From Pinus tabuliformis (lineage: Eukaryota > Streptophyta > Pinopsida > Pinales > Pinaceae), in assembly GCA_031772625.1 (NCBI GenBank), contig CM062808.1:144252605-144316604 (forward strand): 64,000 nucleotides of DNA, read 5' to 3'. Each line of letters begins with the position of its first letter. Within the stretch, counting starts at the first letter, position 1. The position numbers and the translations under genes were made by a program. The notes under the pieces are model-generated. The model worked only from the letters and a program-made list of their open reading frames with translations. It had not been told where the DNA came from and searched no databases. Positions 10,983 through 23,051 of this stretch are shown piece after piece.

Positions 10983-12700
10983 GTCTATCCTATGTTATTC
11001 TCTTTGATCTTGTCTTCATTTCAAATTTGGTCATTCTTTGCTTTTGGGGATTTATTAGCAGTCATTTGGATCACCTGGATTGATTTGGGAGGTCTCTTTA
11101 CTACCTGGTTTCTTGGCTGGGGTTTGTTTGGGAGTTTTTGGCTCGATTGCCTTTGTTTTTTGAATCATCGCGGATATTAGCTGAACAGTCGTGCTGACAT
11201 CGCAATCACCCTTTTGTGAAATCCTGTGCGTCACGTATTAATGCTACACTGTCGCGACGATCCTGGAAATCGGATCATCACGGGAAAGACGTGTACTCCC
11301 ATGATGACAGTGTTCTGTTGCTATGGCTAGCTTTCTATCAGCGCTAGTTGCTAATGTTCTACCCGCACTGACACCAGTAGAATTGATGTTTTTCAGTTTC
11401 GTCTCCTGAATGTGCCAGTCATATTTATCCCTCTTCCTTTTTTCTTGCTCAATCATTTGTTTTTTATTGATTATTATCGAGGCACTCTTTCATTGGCTCA
11501 GTTGAACGAATTTTGTATTTTTGCCCGTTGTAACCTAGTTCATTATTTCAAGTTCCTTGAATCGCTTGCCTTGGTTGTTGGCTTGCTCAAGATTCGCTTA
11601 CAGCCTCTTATTGGTTTGATTGAGCCTTCCTCTTTCTTTGCTTCTGGTTGGTTTTAGTGACAGTTTTTGAACCAGTCCTTTGTATTGATTCGATTTCTTT
11701 TCGCTACCGAACATAGATCACAATTGTTTGGGTCAACTGATTTCTTTCACACTTGCTTATTTGCCTCCTTGAATTTGAAAAAATAAAACACCAAAAATCA
11801 AAAGTTTGCATTTGTTTAGTGTGCGAAAGTGAAAGTGAATTTGCATTTCAAGATTGCATATTGCAAAGCAAATTATTAGATCTCTCTACCCTCTCGTAGG
11901 TAGGTGTTCATCGAAAGAAAATGATATTTCATTCATTGTAGCTGCATCCTAGGCTTTGCTATATACATATTTTAGGGCCTGAAACTGAAACATAATTCAA
12001 GATCAACCTTAAAATGAACTGAATGTATCTAACAACGTATTGAAACAGAACGCTCATTATTTAGAGGTCTATTCTAGATACGTGCTCCATTGTCGTTAAA
12101 CCTAGTGACTATTGTTTCCACTCAAGGTTGGGTGATTCCTCCTTCTGTGACTCAATAGCGGTCTAGTACAGAATTGTGCTCCCACGTACCGTCGAGTATA
12201 TTTTGGGAGACCCCACTAGGTTATCATCCTTTATCCCTAGGAAGCTGTGTCTGCTGGCTTGCAAACTGTAACACACCGAACACAACATTCATGAAGATTG
12301 ACTGCTGTATGGAAAGTCCTTGGTTTTCATACGACTGCTAAGGTGTATATGAAATTTTACGGGTTGTTTGGTAAACCTTTTGCCTAGTTTCTCCAGAGTA
12401 GTTACTTTCGCTCATTTTCAGACTCCCTAAAAGAAAAGGTTCATCTAAGCACTTGTCACTTCAGGCTCATTAAATATTCAAAGGCGACTAGAGTCATCTT
12501 TTGTTCCTTTTCTTGACTCTTTAAAGATGAAAACGTCAAGTCTTGTTTCCGTGTCTTAAAATTTATTTGGCCAAGTTCACATTTACCCGGTTAGATCTTG
12601 TTTGCGTTTAGCTTGAGTAGGGTTCTTTCTTGTTAGTTTTCCTAGGATTTTAATGTGAAACATCCTGGCGGAATCATCGATCCCGTCCCCCGTTCCAAGT
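10983..12700 (+). other. Element B leader (5' UTR), D1 copy
   Basis: About 1.7 kb without a convincing gene, as is usual for Tat elements with long leaders. It carries several CGCGATGA-type motifs (11165-11350) and three hairpins of the TTTTC...GAAAA type with loops like GACTCCCTAAAA (12410-12560). The gag frame begins at its end, and the Mutator-like insertion cuts it at 12710. Confidence 0.6.
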
Positions 12701-12909
12701 GACCAAGGGTAGGGGTGATTTTAGGGGCGAATGTTCGCCCTTTGGCGAAATTAAGGGGTTTTAAATTTTTAGTGGGCAATTATTTTGTATCATAGTACAT
12801 TTTTACAAATCACGTCAAATAGCCCACCTTCTTTTAAGGGAGAGGGTAAAAAAGGTAAATTTAGCCCTTGAAATTAGGAGCTACAACCTTCCATTCGCCC
12901 ATTTTCAAG

Positions 12910-13180
12910 AATAGGTTTTATTTAAGTGAATTCTATGGGCCAAATACCATATTTATAAAAGAGGTATGGTAAATTAATAAAAATATAAATAAATGAGAAG
13001 TATGGTAAATAAATAAAACATTTTTTATATTTACTCCATAAGTCACCTTATATACATGCAAGGGTGTAAACAAATAAAAATATAAGTAATGTGGAGGTAT
13101 GGTAAATAAATAAAATGTCTTTTTATACTTACTCAAAAGGTATGGTAAATAAATAAAAATATAAATAAACTAGACGTATG
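12910..13180. repeat. AT-rich tandem repeats in the MULE-like element (left part)
   Basis: Units built on GGTATGGTAAATAAATAAAA and CTCCATAAGTCACCTTATAT recur here and at 28137-28360. The stretch from 12912 (TTTTATTTAAGTGAATTC) is repeated from 28212, so at least two copies of a unit of a few hundred bp existed before Athila inserted. Confidence 0.7.
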
Positions 13181-15288
13181 TGATGAGCCCCAATTTTTGG
13201 TAACAATTTGGGCTCATTTGGCCTACTTACCTTGCTCAACCCTTCATCTTTTATCACTTATGCATTCATTTCTTAGTATATTCGTGTTATTTGTAGGAAG
13301 AAGGGCAGGCATTATATCTATGTGGCTAATACATGATGATTTCAGGTTTTTTGGCATTAAAGGGAGCAAACACCACACAAAAGGAGACAAGGAGATAGCG
13401 AGGGGGACATTGCAGGTTTATAGGGAGGTTGTCTACAGTATTAAATGACCTCCCTCGTGATCTCCACCCTAACTCCGAGCTCCAACAGCTCTCCCCACCG
13501 AGCTGAGAGGCAGCCAACGGATTCTACAAGAACAACAGTTTACAGCAGTTTACTTCTAGTTGGACAGCCGAGCTCCACTAATTAAGGAAGCCAGCCTTGA
13601 TCCTCATCATGTATAAATATGAAGGCTGTAGCCTTTGATAGGAGCTTTTTGAACCTTTGAACTACTGTTGCAATTTCTGAGTACGAGCTACAGCTCGGTG
13701 TTTTTGCTTTTTGTAAGCCAGTTTTGGCATAATGTTAGACTCATGATTATTCAATAAAGGCAGGCAGTTTGGATCTAATTCTGAGTTATTAAGGGAGCTA
13801 TAGCTCTCAGGTTAGGGCCCAACCTGAGAGCAATAGACCTCCTTTCCCTTGTATCGTTATTTCTTTTTCCTTCCAACACTTCATTCCTCTGTTTTGACAT
13901 GCATTTGGAAATTACAGTTTTCTGAGTTGATTTCTTTTATGTGATTGAGTAGGATTAATTTATGGTTCAAGTGCTTTTCTTTGCTTAGATTAGAGTTAGA
14001 AGGATTAGCATTCGTAGAGTTCCAAGAAAAGGTTGACAATGCACTCACTGCCATCTTTGTTTAGGGATTGGGGGTGTAGACCGCACCAACCACCAAAAAG
14101 ACGCAGTCTTATGCTTTCATTCCAGCTGCAACACAGTCATTTCAATTGTAGATCCATCTATGCATTTTGATCTTGAACAGTACTTCTTTATTCCAACTCC
14201 ATGCACGATTTTTCTCTGAAGTTTACACTGCTGTTCGTTGACTTAATCACGCAGTTAGAATAAGTTGATGGAATTCTCGGTTTTGTGCAGGACATAGCAG
14301 ATTTGTTTCCTTTACACTGCATTGCATCACGCTGTCATCTTCCTCTACTTCTCAACCGCGCCTAAAGTCACCTACTCGACCTCTGTTCAGTTCGTTTGCC
14401 TTCCAACACCTCTACTGTTCACGTAGCTCCATCTTGTTGACTTTTCATTGCTTCCAACCTTCCATCCACCAACCAACTGCACCCACTCTTTCTCCATCTT
14501 ATTTCTCTGTCCCTGAACCATCACAAGCTTCCTTTCCATCCTACCTATCCACCCATACCACTCCTCCACTCCTCCATCACCCAAAACTCCAACCACAGAC
14601 CATCCTGTAGAAGTTAGCAGACTTCCTGTAGAAATCCCGAGTTTCCTATAGGATCCCTTGCAGACATCTTGTAGAAGCCTGCAAACTCGGTTGCTGAGCA
14701 CCTGAACACTGTGGACTTCTGTGGAATGATGCTAGAGGTCTCCTAGAACCTCTCCTAGCCTCCCTGACCTTTCCCAAGCTTTCCTTCCTTCACACTACCC
14801 CTGCACACTCAAACCCTAATAAGAAACACTGTCATAATCACTCCAACCACTTAAGCAAAAATATAAAAACAATGTTCTTTTCAATGAAAGTAGTTTAATT
14901 TCATGCATTTCATATCACTAGAAGTAATGGCGTCATTTTTAGAGAGTTACATTCGCAGAATTGCATTGTAGGGATTAAGCTAGTCAGATTAGGGTTTACT
15001 AGGGTTTCCATGTTTGGTTGGCTTTCAGTTCATTCTTGCAACATAGATTAATTTCCTTTCAGATAGTCTTCATTCATCATTTAGAAAGCTTCTTCTGAGA
15101 ACATATAGAAGTTGGCTTGAGCCCTAGCGGACTTGTGCCAGCTGACCAAGTGACAACTGCGACAAGAGCTAGTACTTGTGCATACAACACCGTCGCTTCC
15201 AAGTTTGTTACAAACTAACGGGTTGATAAAATTAGAGAAGGAAGTTGCAGGAGTTGTAGCATTATTGCTACAATACTGGAGCCCACCA
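13181..15288 (+). mobile_element. Athila element A 5' LTR
   Basis: It runs from TGATGAGCCCC to GAGCCCACCA, 2108 bp, the same length as the 3' copy at 26029-28136. Scattered single-base differences separate the two. It holds a TATA box at 13612 and copies of the TTCTACAGGAA motif: forward near 13522, reversed at 14603-14676. The short frames inside it are not genes. Confidence 0.93.
13612..13619 (+). promoter_or_regulatory. TATA box of Athila 5' LTR
   Basis: TATAAATA lies about 430 bp into the LTR, preceded by CATCATG, and is also present in the 3' LTR at 26460-26467. It marks the likely start of the element's genomic RNA some 30 bases downstream. Confidence 0.65.
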
Positions 15289-15294
15289 TCTTTT

Positions 15295-15312
15295 TGGCGC
15301 CATTGCCGGGGA
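15295..15312 (+). promoter_or_regulatory. tRNA-Asp primer binding site
   Basis: TGGCGCCATTGCCGGGGA differs at one base from the tRNA-Asp complement TGGCGCCGTTGCCGGGGA used by Athila elements. It starts six bases after the LTR end. Confidence 0.9.
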
Positions 15313-15701
15313 AGCGTCAGAGTATTAGTAATTGTTGCTTTTCTTCTACTTTCCTACTCTTGCTTTCTGCTAAGTAGTTTATTTCATTCCCATTCTGCAA
15401 AAGTAGCATAGACAGTTCCTGCTTTCATAGATTAGCCTTTCAATTCCTCAATTTCAATTTTGCAAGCATAGACTAGCCTTTCCATTCCTGCAGGCGTAGA
15501 TTAGTATTCAATTCTGCAAGCGTAGAATAGCCTTTCCATTTCTGCAATTTCATTTGAGCAAAGTAGATTAGTTCTTTCCTGCTTTCAATTAAATTCTGCA
15601 TTTTTATTTCAGTAAGATAGTTAGTTGTAGATCAATCTGTTTCAGTTTTGCAGGTACCAAAGAAAAAAAAACAAAAGCAATCAAAAAATTCTTTCCATTT
15701 C
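15313..15701 (+). repeat. Athila leader with short degenerate repeats
   Basis: The leader contains four to five imperfect copies of a unit like CATAGATTAGCCTTTCAATT with TTCTGCAAG (about 15420-15560). There is no gene. A TTG-start extension of gag to 15648 is possible, but the first ATG is at 15702. Confidence 0.55.
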
Positions 15702-17249
15702 ATGCCTCGTAGGAATCGAGATAAAACAGGAAAATTCTTACCCAAAACCCCCACCACATCACTGAGTCACCCTTCTCTCTTCTTCGGTGACAGTGATCCA
15801 GAAGAACCTATAGGTGAACCTCCTGAGATATACGAAGATCCTATAGAAGAAGAAAAACTAGTGACCAATCCATCTGAAGCTATGGCTGACAATAGAGGAG
15901 AAGATGAGAGAATAGAAGGTGCCTTCCCCATCCGAGAGACCAATGGAGAGATGAAAATGAAGAACATTAGCCCGTCCGATTTACCTCACTTCCATGGACT
16001 GACTACTAAAGATCCTGATACCTTCCTATTTGAGTTTGTTGTCCTTTGTAGGACCTATGACTATATTGAAGATGAGCAGAAGCTGAAACTTTTCCCTTCA
16101 ACTCTTAAGGATGCAGCATTACGCTGGTTCATTGGCTTACCTGGGAATAGTATCACTACTTGGGCTCAAATGCAACAAGCTTTCAATACCAAGTACCGGG
16201 ATTACTGTAGGTCCAAGGAAACCAAGGGAGAAATCTTTCGGATGACCATGGGAAATGATGAGTCCTTGGAGGATTATGAGGAGAGGTTCCAACTTAGTTA
16301 TAAGTGGGCCAGGTGCACACTTGACCCTGAATCCCTCAAGTTGGTCCTACTCCGAGGAGTCCCTGAAGACCTATTAGATACCCTTCACATGTTAGCTGGG
16401 GGGGACATTTACCAACTGCCTTATGAGGACATCAAGACTGTGTTTAGAAATCACTCCAGGGCGGCTAGGAAACAAGGTAGAGGAAATCTCCTCTCAGCTG
16501 GTGTCCCTTTCTCCAAACAAGAGTTTGCAAGCCAATTAGAAGATCTTAAGAGTGAGGTGAGATAGACCATTGCCATGCAGCTGGACACATTCGGGATCCA
16601 ACAGAAGAAGGAAGAAGCTGAGAGAGCCTTGGCTATCTTCTGCCCTAGATGTACAAGGAGACACCCTAAGAACGAATGTCCATTTCATTCGGTTGAAGTG
16701 TGTTTCGTTTGTGAGGAGGACCATCCCACAAACCAATGTCCAACCTTACCTGGATTTAAAGCCATGTACCAAGGGAGAGAAGCTCCCACTGAACCTCTCT
16801 ACTTCCTCAACCAAAGAAGGCCACAAGGATCTAGACCTTACCAGCAGGGGATGCAAGGGGCACCCCAAGCTTATTACAACCCCAACCAATCGACTCCTAT
16901 GCCTTCCTGGGGTCCCCCTGCTCATCCTTCTAGGTCCATGCCTCCTCCATGGTCTTACCCACCTCAGTATCCTACTCAACCTACTACTCATTCATATCAC
17001 TCACATGCCCAGTCACAGCCTCATTGGAATGCACCTCAGTCAGGGTGGAGGCCCCAGTACAACACTCCTCCTGCCATTTTGCCTCCACCACCAGTTCAAC
17101 CTCAACCATTAACTCCTGCTCCGCCAAGGCAACCTCAAATACCTGCTCAACCGAACCCGAACCCCAACAATAGACAGGCCCAGCAGGTATACACTGGGGA
17201 AACATCATGCCCTACTTATGCTGTGGAGATCCAGGAGATCAATCTTTGA
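15702..17249 (+). pseudogene. gag: Athila gag, interrupted by a stop
   Basis: Gag packages element RNA into virus-like particles. The frame starts at the ATG at 15702 (MPRRNRDKTG). A retrotransposon gag domain follows, with FHGLTTKDPDTFLFEF and LKDAALRWFIGLPG, then a zinc-knuckle-like cysteine region (CPRCTRRHPKNECP and CFVCEEDHPTNQCP) and a Pro/Gln/Tyr-rich tail. TAG at 16563 replaces an expected CAG, and TGA at 17247 an expected CGA. Both lie in a frame otherwise continuous with pol, so gag and pol were one polyprotein. The original product was about 515 residues before protease. Confidence 0.9.
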
Positions 17250-20066
17250 TCTGGAAAGACTCTTCCGGATCGCCAACCTCCTCCCCCAGAGGATGAGGAA
17301 GATAAACAGGAAAGTGAACCAAAGGCTATTCCACCGTTTCCTGAGAGACTAACAGCCACCACACAACCCAACCCAGAGGAGGATGAGCTTCTGGGTGAGC
17401 TCAAGCAGTTGTGTGTGAAAATACCCCTTCTCCAAGCCATCAAGGATGTGCCAATATACAACAAACTAGTCAAGGAAAAGTGTTTCCAACACCCAGGCAG
17501 GCGAAAGAGAGATGCTTCAACCATCAATGTCGTAGGACAACTGTCTGACCTTATGTTAGGACAAGTCATCTGCCCAAAGTATCTAGATCCTGGGAGTCCT
17601 GTAGTAGATGTCCACATCAATGGCACCATCATACCTCACACCTTGATTGATTTGGGGGCTGCCATTAATGTGATGACCAGGGATACCATGCTCAAACTCA
17701 ATCTTCAGGGTTCCTTAAGGAAGACCTCGACAGTTCTGCAACTTGCAGATCGCTCCACTGTGACTTCTAAAGGGATTGTGGAGGATGTCTTGGTCTCTGT
17801 CGACTCTTGGGAATACCCTGCAGACTTCTTGGTTCTGCAACCCAAGGCAAAGCTTACTGGATATCCTCTTATTTTGGGAAGGCCTTGGTTAGCCACTGCA
17901 GATGCTTACATAAGTTGTCGTGCAGGAAATATGACCATCAAAAATGGTCCTATGTCCAAGCAGCTAGTCCTATACCCTCCTGCCCAACCTTCCTTAGAGC
18001 ATGACTTACCACTTTGGTTGGAGGAAGGAGAAGAGGATGAAGTATACTCAGCACCTTTGTGCACCCTAGATACCACTCGAAGAAATCCCCCAACCGAGGA
18101 TGACTTGATTGAGACCTTGATCCAGAATCCACATTCCAGTGCACTATCCTTAGAGAAATTGGTTGAGGATGCCCAAGCCAGCACCTTAGTGGATCTTTGT
18201 ACAGCCAACCCTGTCACTCCCAGAGTAAAAAATGTGGAGTTCGGCCGTGAGAGAACGTTAAAGATCAGCTCCTCCCTATCTCCTTCCCAGGAAAAGGAGT
18301 TGTGTAGCCTGTTGGCCAACCATCTAGATGCTTTTGCTTGGAGCTATAAGGAGATGAAAGGAGTCCATCCTTCGGTTTTTACTCATCAAATATACATCAA
18401 AGAGGATTGTAAACCGGTTAGACAACCCCAGAGGAGAATGAATCCAGCCCTTAAGGACATTGTCAAGGACGAATTGAAAAAATTGTTGGATTCCAGATTC
18501 ATTTACCCCATCTCAGATAGTGAATGGGTGTCCCCTCTGGTGTTGGTTCCCAAGAAAAATGGGAAATGGAGAATCTATGTGGACTACCGAGAACTGAACA
18601 AAGCTACCAAGAAATACCATTTCCCTCTACCTTTCATAGATCAAGTGTTGGATGGACTGGCAGGAAAGAATTTCTTCTCTTTCCTGGATGGGTTTAGCGG
18701 GTACAACCAGATCCAAATCAGCCCGGAAGACCAAGATAAGACCACCTTCACTTGTCCTTGGGGTACCTTTGCCTACCGAGTTCTTCCCTTTGGGCTATGC
18801 AATTCTCCTGCTACCTTCCAGAGAGCTGTCTTAAGCATCTTCTCGGAGCTGGTCCATGATGCAATGGAAATCTACATGGATGACTTCACTCCTTATGAGG
18901 CCAACTTCCAGGAAGCATCGTCCAATCTGGGAAAAGTCCTAACCAAATGCATTGAGATGAACCTATCCCTTAGTCCTGAAAATAATGAATTCCTGATGAC
19001 TGAAGGGACCGTGCTAGGCCATACCATTTCTTGCCAAGGATTACAGGTGGATCCTAACAAAATTGCTCTCATCAAGAAGGTTCCACCTCCTCAAAATGTA
19101 AGGGATGTTAGGAGTTTCTTAGGATTAGCAGGGTATTACAGGAGGTTCATTAAGGACTTCAGCAAGCTAGCCTCGCCATTGTTTGGCCTCTTGGCAAAAG
19201 ATGTTGAGTTTAATTGGACTGATGATTGTCAGAGGGCTTTGAATGAATTAAAGGACAAGTTGGTGTCAGCCCCAATCTTGAGAGGTCCAAATTGGGCCCT
19301 ACCTTTCTACATACACACTGATGCCTCGAACAAAACCATAGGTGCACCTTTAGGACAAGTTGAACAAAAACTTCCACATGCCATTTACTTTGTTAGTAAA
19401 AACTTGTCCAAAGCTGAACTGAATTACACTGTAACTGAGAAAGAGTTTTTGGCTGTGGTCCATGCACTGAACAAGTTCCGACATTATATCACTGGCTATC
19501 AAACATTTGTACATATAGACCATGCTGCAATTAGATATTTAATGAATAAACCAGATGTGAATGCTCATATTATTAGATGGTTACTTTTGTTGCAGCAGTT
19601 TGATTTGACCATTGTTGAAAAACTAGGTAAAGAAAATGTTGTTGCTGACTTTTTATCTAGATTGGATTTGTCTGCACATGAGGATGGAAAAGTGGATGAA
19701 CAGATGCCCGATGAGCATCTGTTTTCTATCTCAGCACTCTCTCCATGGTTTGCTGATATAGCAAACTACCTTGTTTCAGCACAGTTCCCTCCGCACCTAT
19801 CTTCAAGAGAGAAGAGCAGAATCATCAGAAAAAGTGCCTCATTTACTTGGATCGGGGGCAATCTGTTCAAGCTTGGCCCCGATCAGATCTTAAGGCGTTG
19901 TGTAAGGGAGGAGGAAGTCTTTGATATCCTCCTCACCTGTCATGATGGGCCTTGTGGAGGACACTTTGCAGCAAAGAGAACTGCCTTCAAAATCCTGCAG
20001 GCAGGCTACTATTGGCCCACACTTCATCAAGATGTCAGAAGATATATCAGCCATTGTGACCAATGA
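17250..20066 (+). pseudogene. pol: Athila pol: protease, reverse transcriptase, RNase H, integrase zinc finger
   Basis: This part of the polyprotein matures the particle and copies RNA to DNA. An uninterrupted 885-codon stretch starts at 17409. Protease: DLGAAINVM near residue 80, and LILGRPW. RT: VPKKNGKWR, SFLDGFSGYNQI and YMDD at 18873-18884, so the catalytic aspartates are intact. RNase H: HTDAS near residue 637, TEKEF and HIDHA, intact. Integrase HHCC finger: HDGPCGGHF and ISHCDQ at the end. The TGA at 20064 replaces the second cysteine codon of the final CxxC. It is in frame with gag upstream and integrase downstream. No single damage here hits RT or RNase H. Confidence 0.93.
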
Positions 20067-21085
20067 CAAAGAATGGGGAAACCGACCCAAAGGGATGAGA
20101 TGCCTCTCCAACCTCAAGTGACTCTTGAGCCATTTGAGAAGTGGGGTATGGACTTTGTGGGTCCAATCAACCCTCCTTCGAGGAAAAAGTCTTACATCAT
20201 TGTGTGTACTGACTACCTGACAATGTGGGCAGAAAATAAAGCAATCAAAGCAGCAACAGAAGAAAAGGTGGTCGAGTTCTTAAGAGAAAACATCTTCTAC
20301 AAGTTTGGCTACCCAAGAGAGCTAGTCACTGATCAGGGGAGCCAGTTCACATCCAACCTAGTTGAAGATCTACTAGCTCATCACAAGATCAAGCATAGGA
20401 CTTCCACCCCCTATCACCCTCAAGCAAATGGGCAGGTGGAAGTCACCAATAGAGCATTGGAAGGGATCTTGACTAAGGTGGTGAGCAGCAGCAGAAAGGA
20501 CTGGGCAGATCGCCTAGTTGAGGCCACCTGGGCTTACAACACCACCTGGAAGACCACCACCAGCTTCACACCTTATGAGCTGGTATATGGGAAGAAGCTT
20601 TGCTGTCCATTGAATTTGAATACAACACTTTGAGGATGGCAGCTCAGTTGGACCTAGATCTCAGCCATGCACAACAAGAAAGGCTATTGCAGCTGAATGG
20701 GCTGGACGAGCACCGAATGCAGGCCCTCCTTCAATCGGAAGTGGTTCAACTTTAGAGAAAGGTGTGGCATGACCAACACCTCAATGACAAGCAATTCTAG
20801 CCAGGAGATTGGGCATTGTTGTATGACTCTAGATACAAAGATTTCAAGGGAAAACTGAGAACCAGATGGCTGGGACCATATGCAGTGGAGAAATGTCATG
20901 ACAATGGGTCTGTTCTTATCCGAACCATTGATGAGGAAGCCATCCCCATGCTTGTCAATGGGCATCGATTGAAGATCTACAGGAAACCTCTCTCCAGACA
21001 AGAGTTCATCAAAACTATGGAGAAATCAGTGTTGGTCATAGAGAAGGGTTCTGCGTCTACTTTGGGCATACCCTGGAAGATCTAA
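20067..21085 (+). pseudogene. Athila integrase core and C-terminus, frameshifted
   Basis: Integrase joins the element DNA to the genome. The DD35E triad is visible in the frame from 20073: D27 (WGMDFVGP), D87 (VTDQG) and E123 (GQVEV), with 35 residues between the last two. A one-base shift near 20600 moves the frame; the C-terminal part continues to 21085 (GDWALLYDSRYKDFKGK, WLGPYAVEKC). It has two TAG codons (20755 and about 20799) where CAG is expected. No chromodomain is seen, as usual for Athila. The stop is TAA, followed at once by an ATA/AAT repeat. Confidence 0.9.

Positions 21086-21121
<36 letters not shown>
21085..21121. repeat. (AAT)n microsatellite
   Basis: About twelve AAT/ATA units directly follow the pol stop codon. 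Confidence 0.9.
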
Positions 21122-21335
21122 GATCCTTGGGTGAAAACCTTTCTGAGGTGCCCAAGGCAGGTGGTAGGGGTGAAAACCTCATTGAGGCGCCCCTATTGTC
21201 TTTCAAAAAAAAAAAAAGGGAAAAATTTGGAAAAGATCCTTGAGTGAAAACCTCTCTGAGGCGCTTAAGGCAGATGACAAAGGGTGAAAACCTCATTGAG
21301 GCGCCCCTGTTATCTTTCAAAAGAAAAAAAATAAA
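21121..21335 (+). repeat. Tandem hairpin repeat after Athila pol
   Basis: A unit of about 117 bp occurs twice. Each copy has two sub-units of the form TGAAAACCTC(A/T)(T/C)TGAGGCGCCC, in which CCTC and GAGG can pair. The copies are separated by A-rich runs. They lie just behind the pol stop codon. Confidence 0.75.
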
Positions 21336-23051
21336 AAAGAAAAAAAACAATAAGAGAAAAAACAAGGTCAGCAAGTTCATAATGTAAAGTTGCATGCAGG
21401 TTGCCGGTGTTCTATGGAGGAGAGGCAGCCTCTCAACTCAAAGCTAAGGATCCCTATCATGCACCTCCTCCAAGAATACTCCTTTTCTCCAAGGTATGTG
21501 CACCATTTTATCACGGCTTGAGTTTTCTACAGGAACATGCAGTTTTCTACAGGAACATGTAGATTTTCTACAGGAACATGCAGATTTTCTACAGGAAGAC
21601 GCAGACCTTCTACAGGAAGCGCAACCTTCCTACAAGAAGCTCTGTATTTCTACAAGAAACTTCCTGTAGAAGTTCAGGACGGCCCAGAATCCATTTTATA
21701 AGGAGATCTAATGACTAAGGATCGGTTTGGATGCATGCAAGCTCTTGTTGTCACCCTTGCACATTGTTGTCACCTCGTCCTACCATCCTTGTCGCCATGC
21801 AACGAAGTTACCTGCACCAGCAAAGCAGATCGATGAGTTATCAAGAAAAAGCAATTTTCAATTGAAAAAATGTTGAGATCTCATACCATATCCATTCCAG
21901 TAATCCATAAGCCACGGGAGCGTGATCGCAAGGCCAGATCCTTCGTCGTGCAGCATGCACCCAAGGAGGAAGAACGCTTACAAGACATCCCGCGGGAGTC
22001 CTGTAACAGTTAAGCCCACTAAAGTGTATACTATTCACAGCGCTGGCCATATGCAATGAGAACGCGGACGCATGCAGCCAAGCATCAACTCCATCGTCGG
22101 CAGCCTGTCAACATGAATCTCCGGGCCTGTGCAAATCCACCAGCAGCAGACAGATCCATTCATCATCGTCCAAAACCCGAAAAATCGTGTTGCAGCTGCG
22201 CAGGTAAGTGTCTCGACCCTTCCTTCCATCAGATTGCATGAATTTTACTTTGAATTGTTTGCAAAGTGTGAGGTGAATGGGTTGAGCAGCTGTATGGCCA
22301 GTTGACTGGCCACGTCGACCGGTTAATGGTCCAGTCGGATGTTTGGGTGACGGTCGTGACAAAAGGAATGGGCAGCACACACGTGAGAGCAATCTCGTCG
22401 GGAAAACCGCATTCAGTAGAAGAGACGGCGGCGGATATGCTGGGGGATAATGCGGCAGTAAGTGAACTCGCAGGCAAATGATGGGGACGACGTCACCCAA
22501 CGGTCCGGTGGGGACAACTCACCCCCGTGCCACGGATTCCGCCGATTCAAATCTAATCGGCTAGATTGCCCACATGCATTTATCATCCACCGTTTGGAAC
22601 TCAAGTGAACATCCGGATCCCTCTGCAGTTCGAAACTCCGAGCCTTTGGCGATCAGAACGCCTGTGAAGCAACATCGAAAGCACAGACCAACTGCAGTCT
22701 TTCTCAGAAATCATGCGCAGCTCCTACAGGAAAGTTGTTTCTACAGGAAGGCGGGTTCCTCACGTAAAAAGGTGGCAGATAAAAAGGTAACCCTGAACTC
22801 TCCATGCAATTGGTTTTTAAAGGTGGCAGAATTGTCGTCCACAGTCTGGTCATAGGGAATGGTTGAAATTGTTGTCTGCCATGCATAAGCTGTCATTCTA
22901 CAGGATGGCAGTGTAATTAAACTGTGTTAATGTCCTCAGGGTTAAGTTTCATGGGTTATGTGCATAACAGAAGCGTAATTCTACGCTCTGTCTCAGAAGA
23001 CCGAATTTCTTCCGCATTTGCCACCTCTAAGTTAAAGCAACAGTTTTTATC
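21336..23051 (+). other. Athila spacer between pol and the extra gene
   Basis: About 1.7 kb without a supported gene; frames on both strands are short. It contains a dense cluster of TTCTACAGGAA motifs at 21525-21671 (five exact, two with AAG, one reversed) and further copies at 22723, 22739 and 22896. It may hold the promoter or the splice acceptor for the downstream gene; I see no clear TATA box. Confidence 0.5.

Larger units (their letters stand above)
7857..12700 (+). repeat. Tandem duplication unit D1, left part
   Basis: This stretch matches 34394-39235 almost base for base (about 96% by eye in the parts I aligned). It contains flank and LINE sequence, a Tat-type LTR, primer site and leader. 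The unit resumes at 29036 after the inserted Mutator-like and Athila elements and ends at about 34375. The two units share the same LTR/LINE junction, so the duplication happened after element B inserted. Confidence 0.85.

Noticed and set aside
16746..18319. Several minus-strand frames within Athila gag-pol
   Set aside because: They are shadows of the conserved sense frame with no domain of their own.
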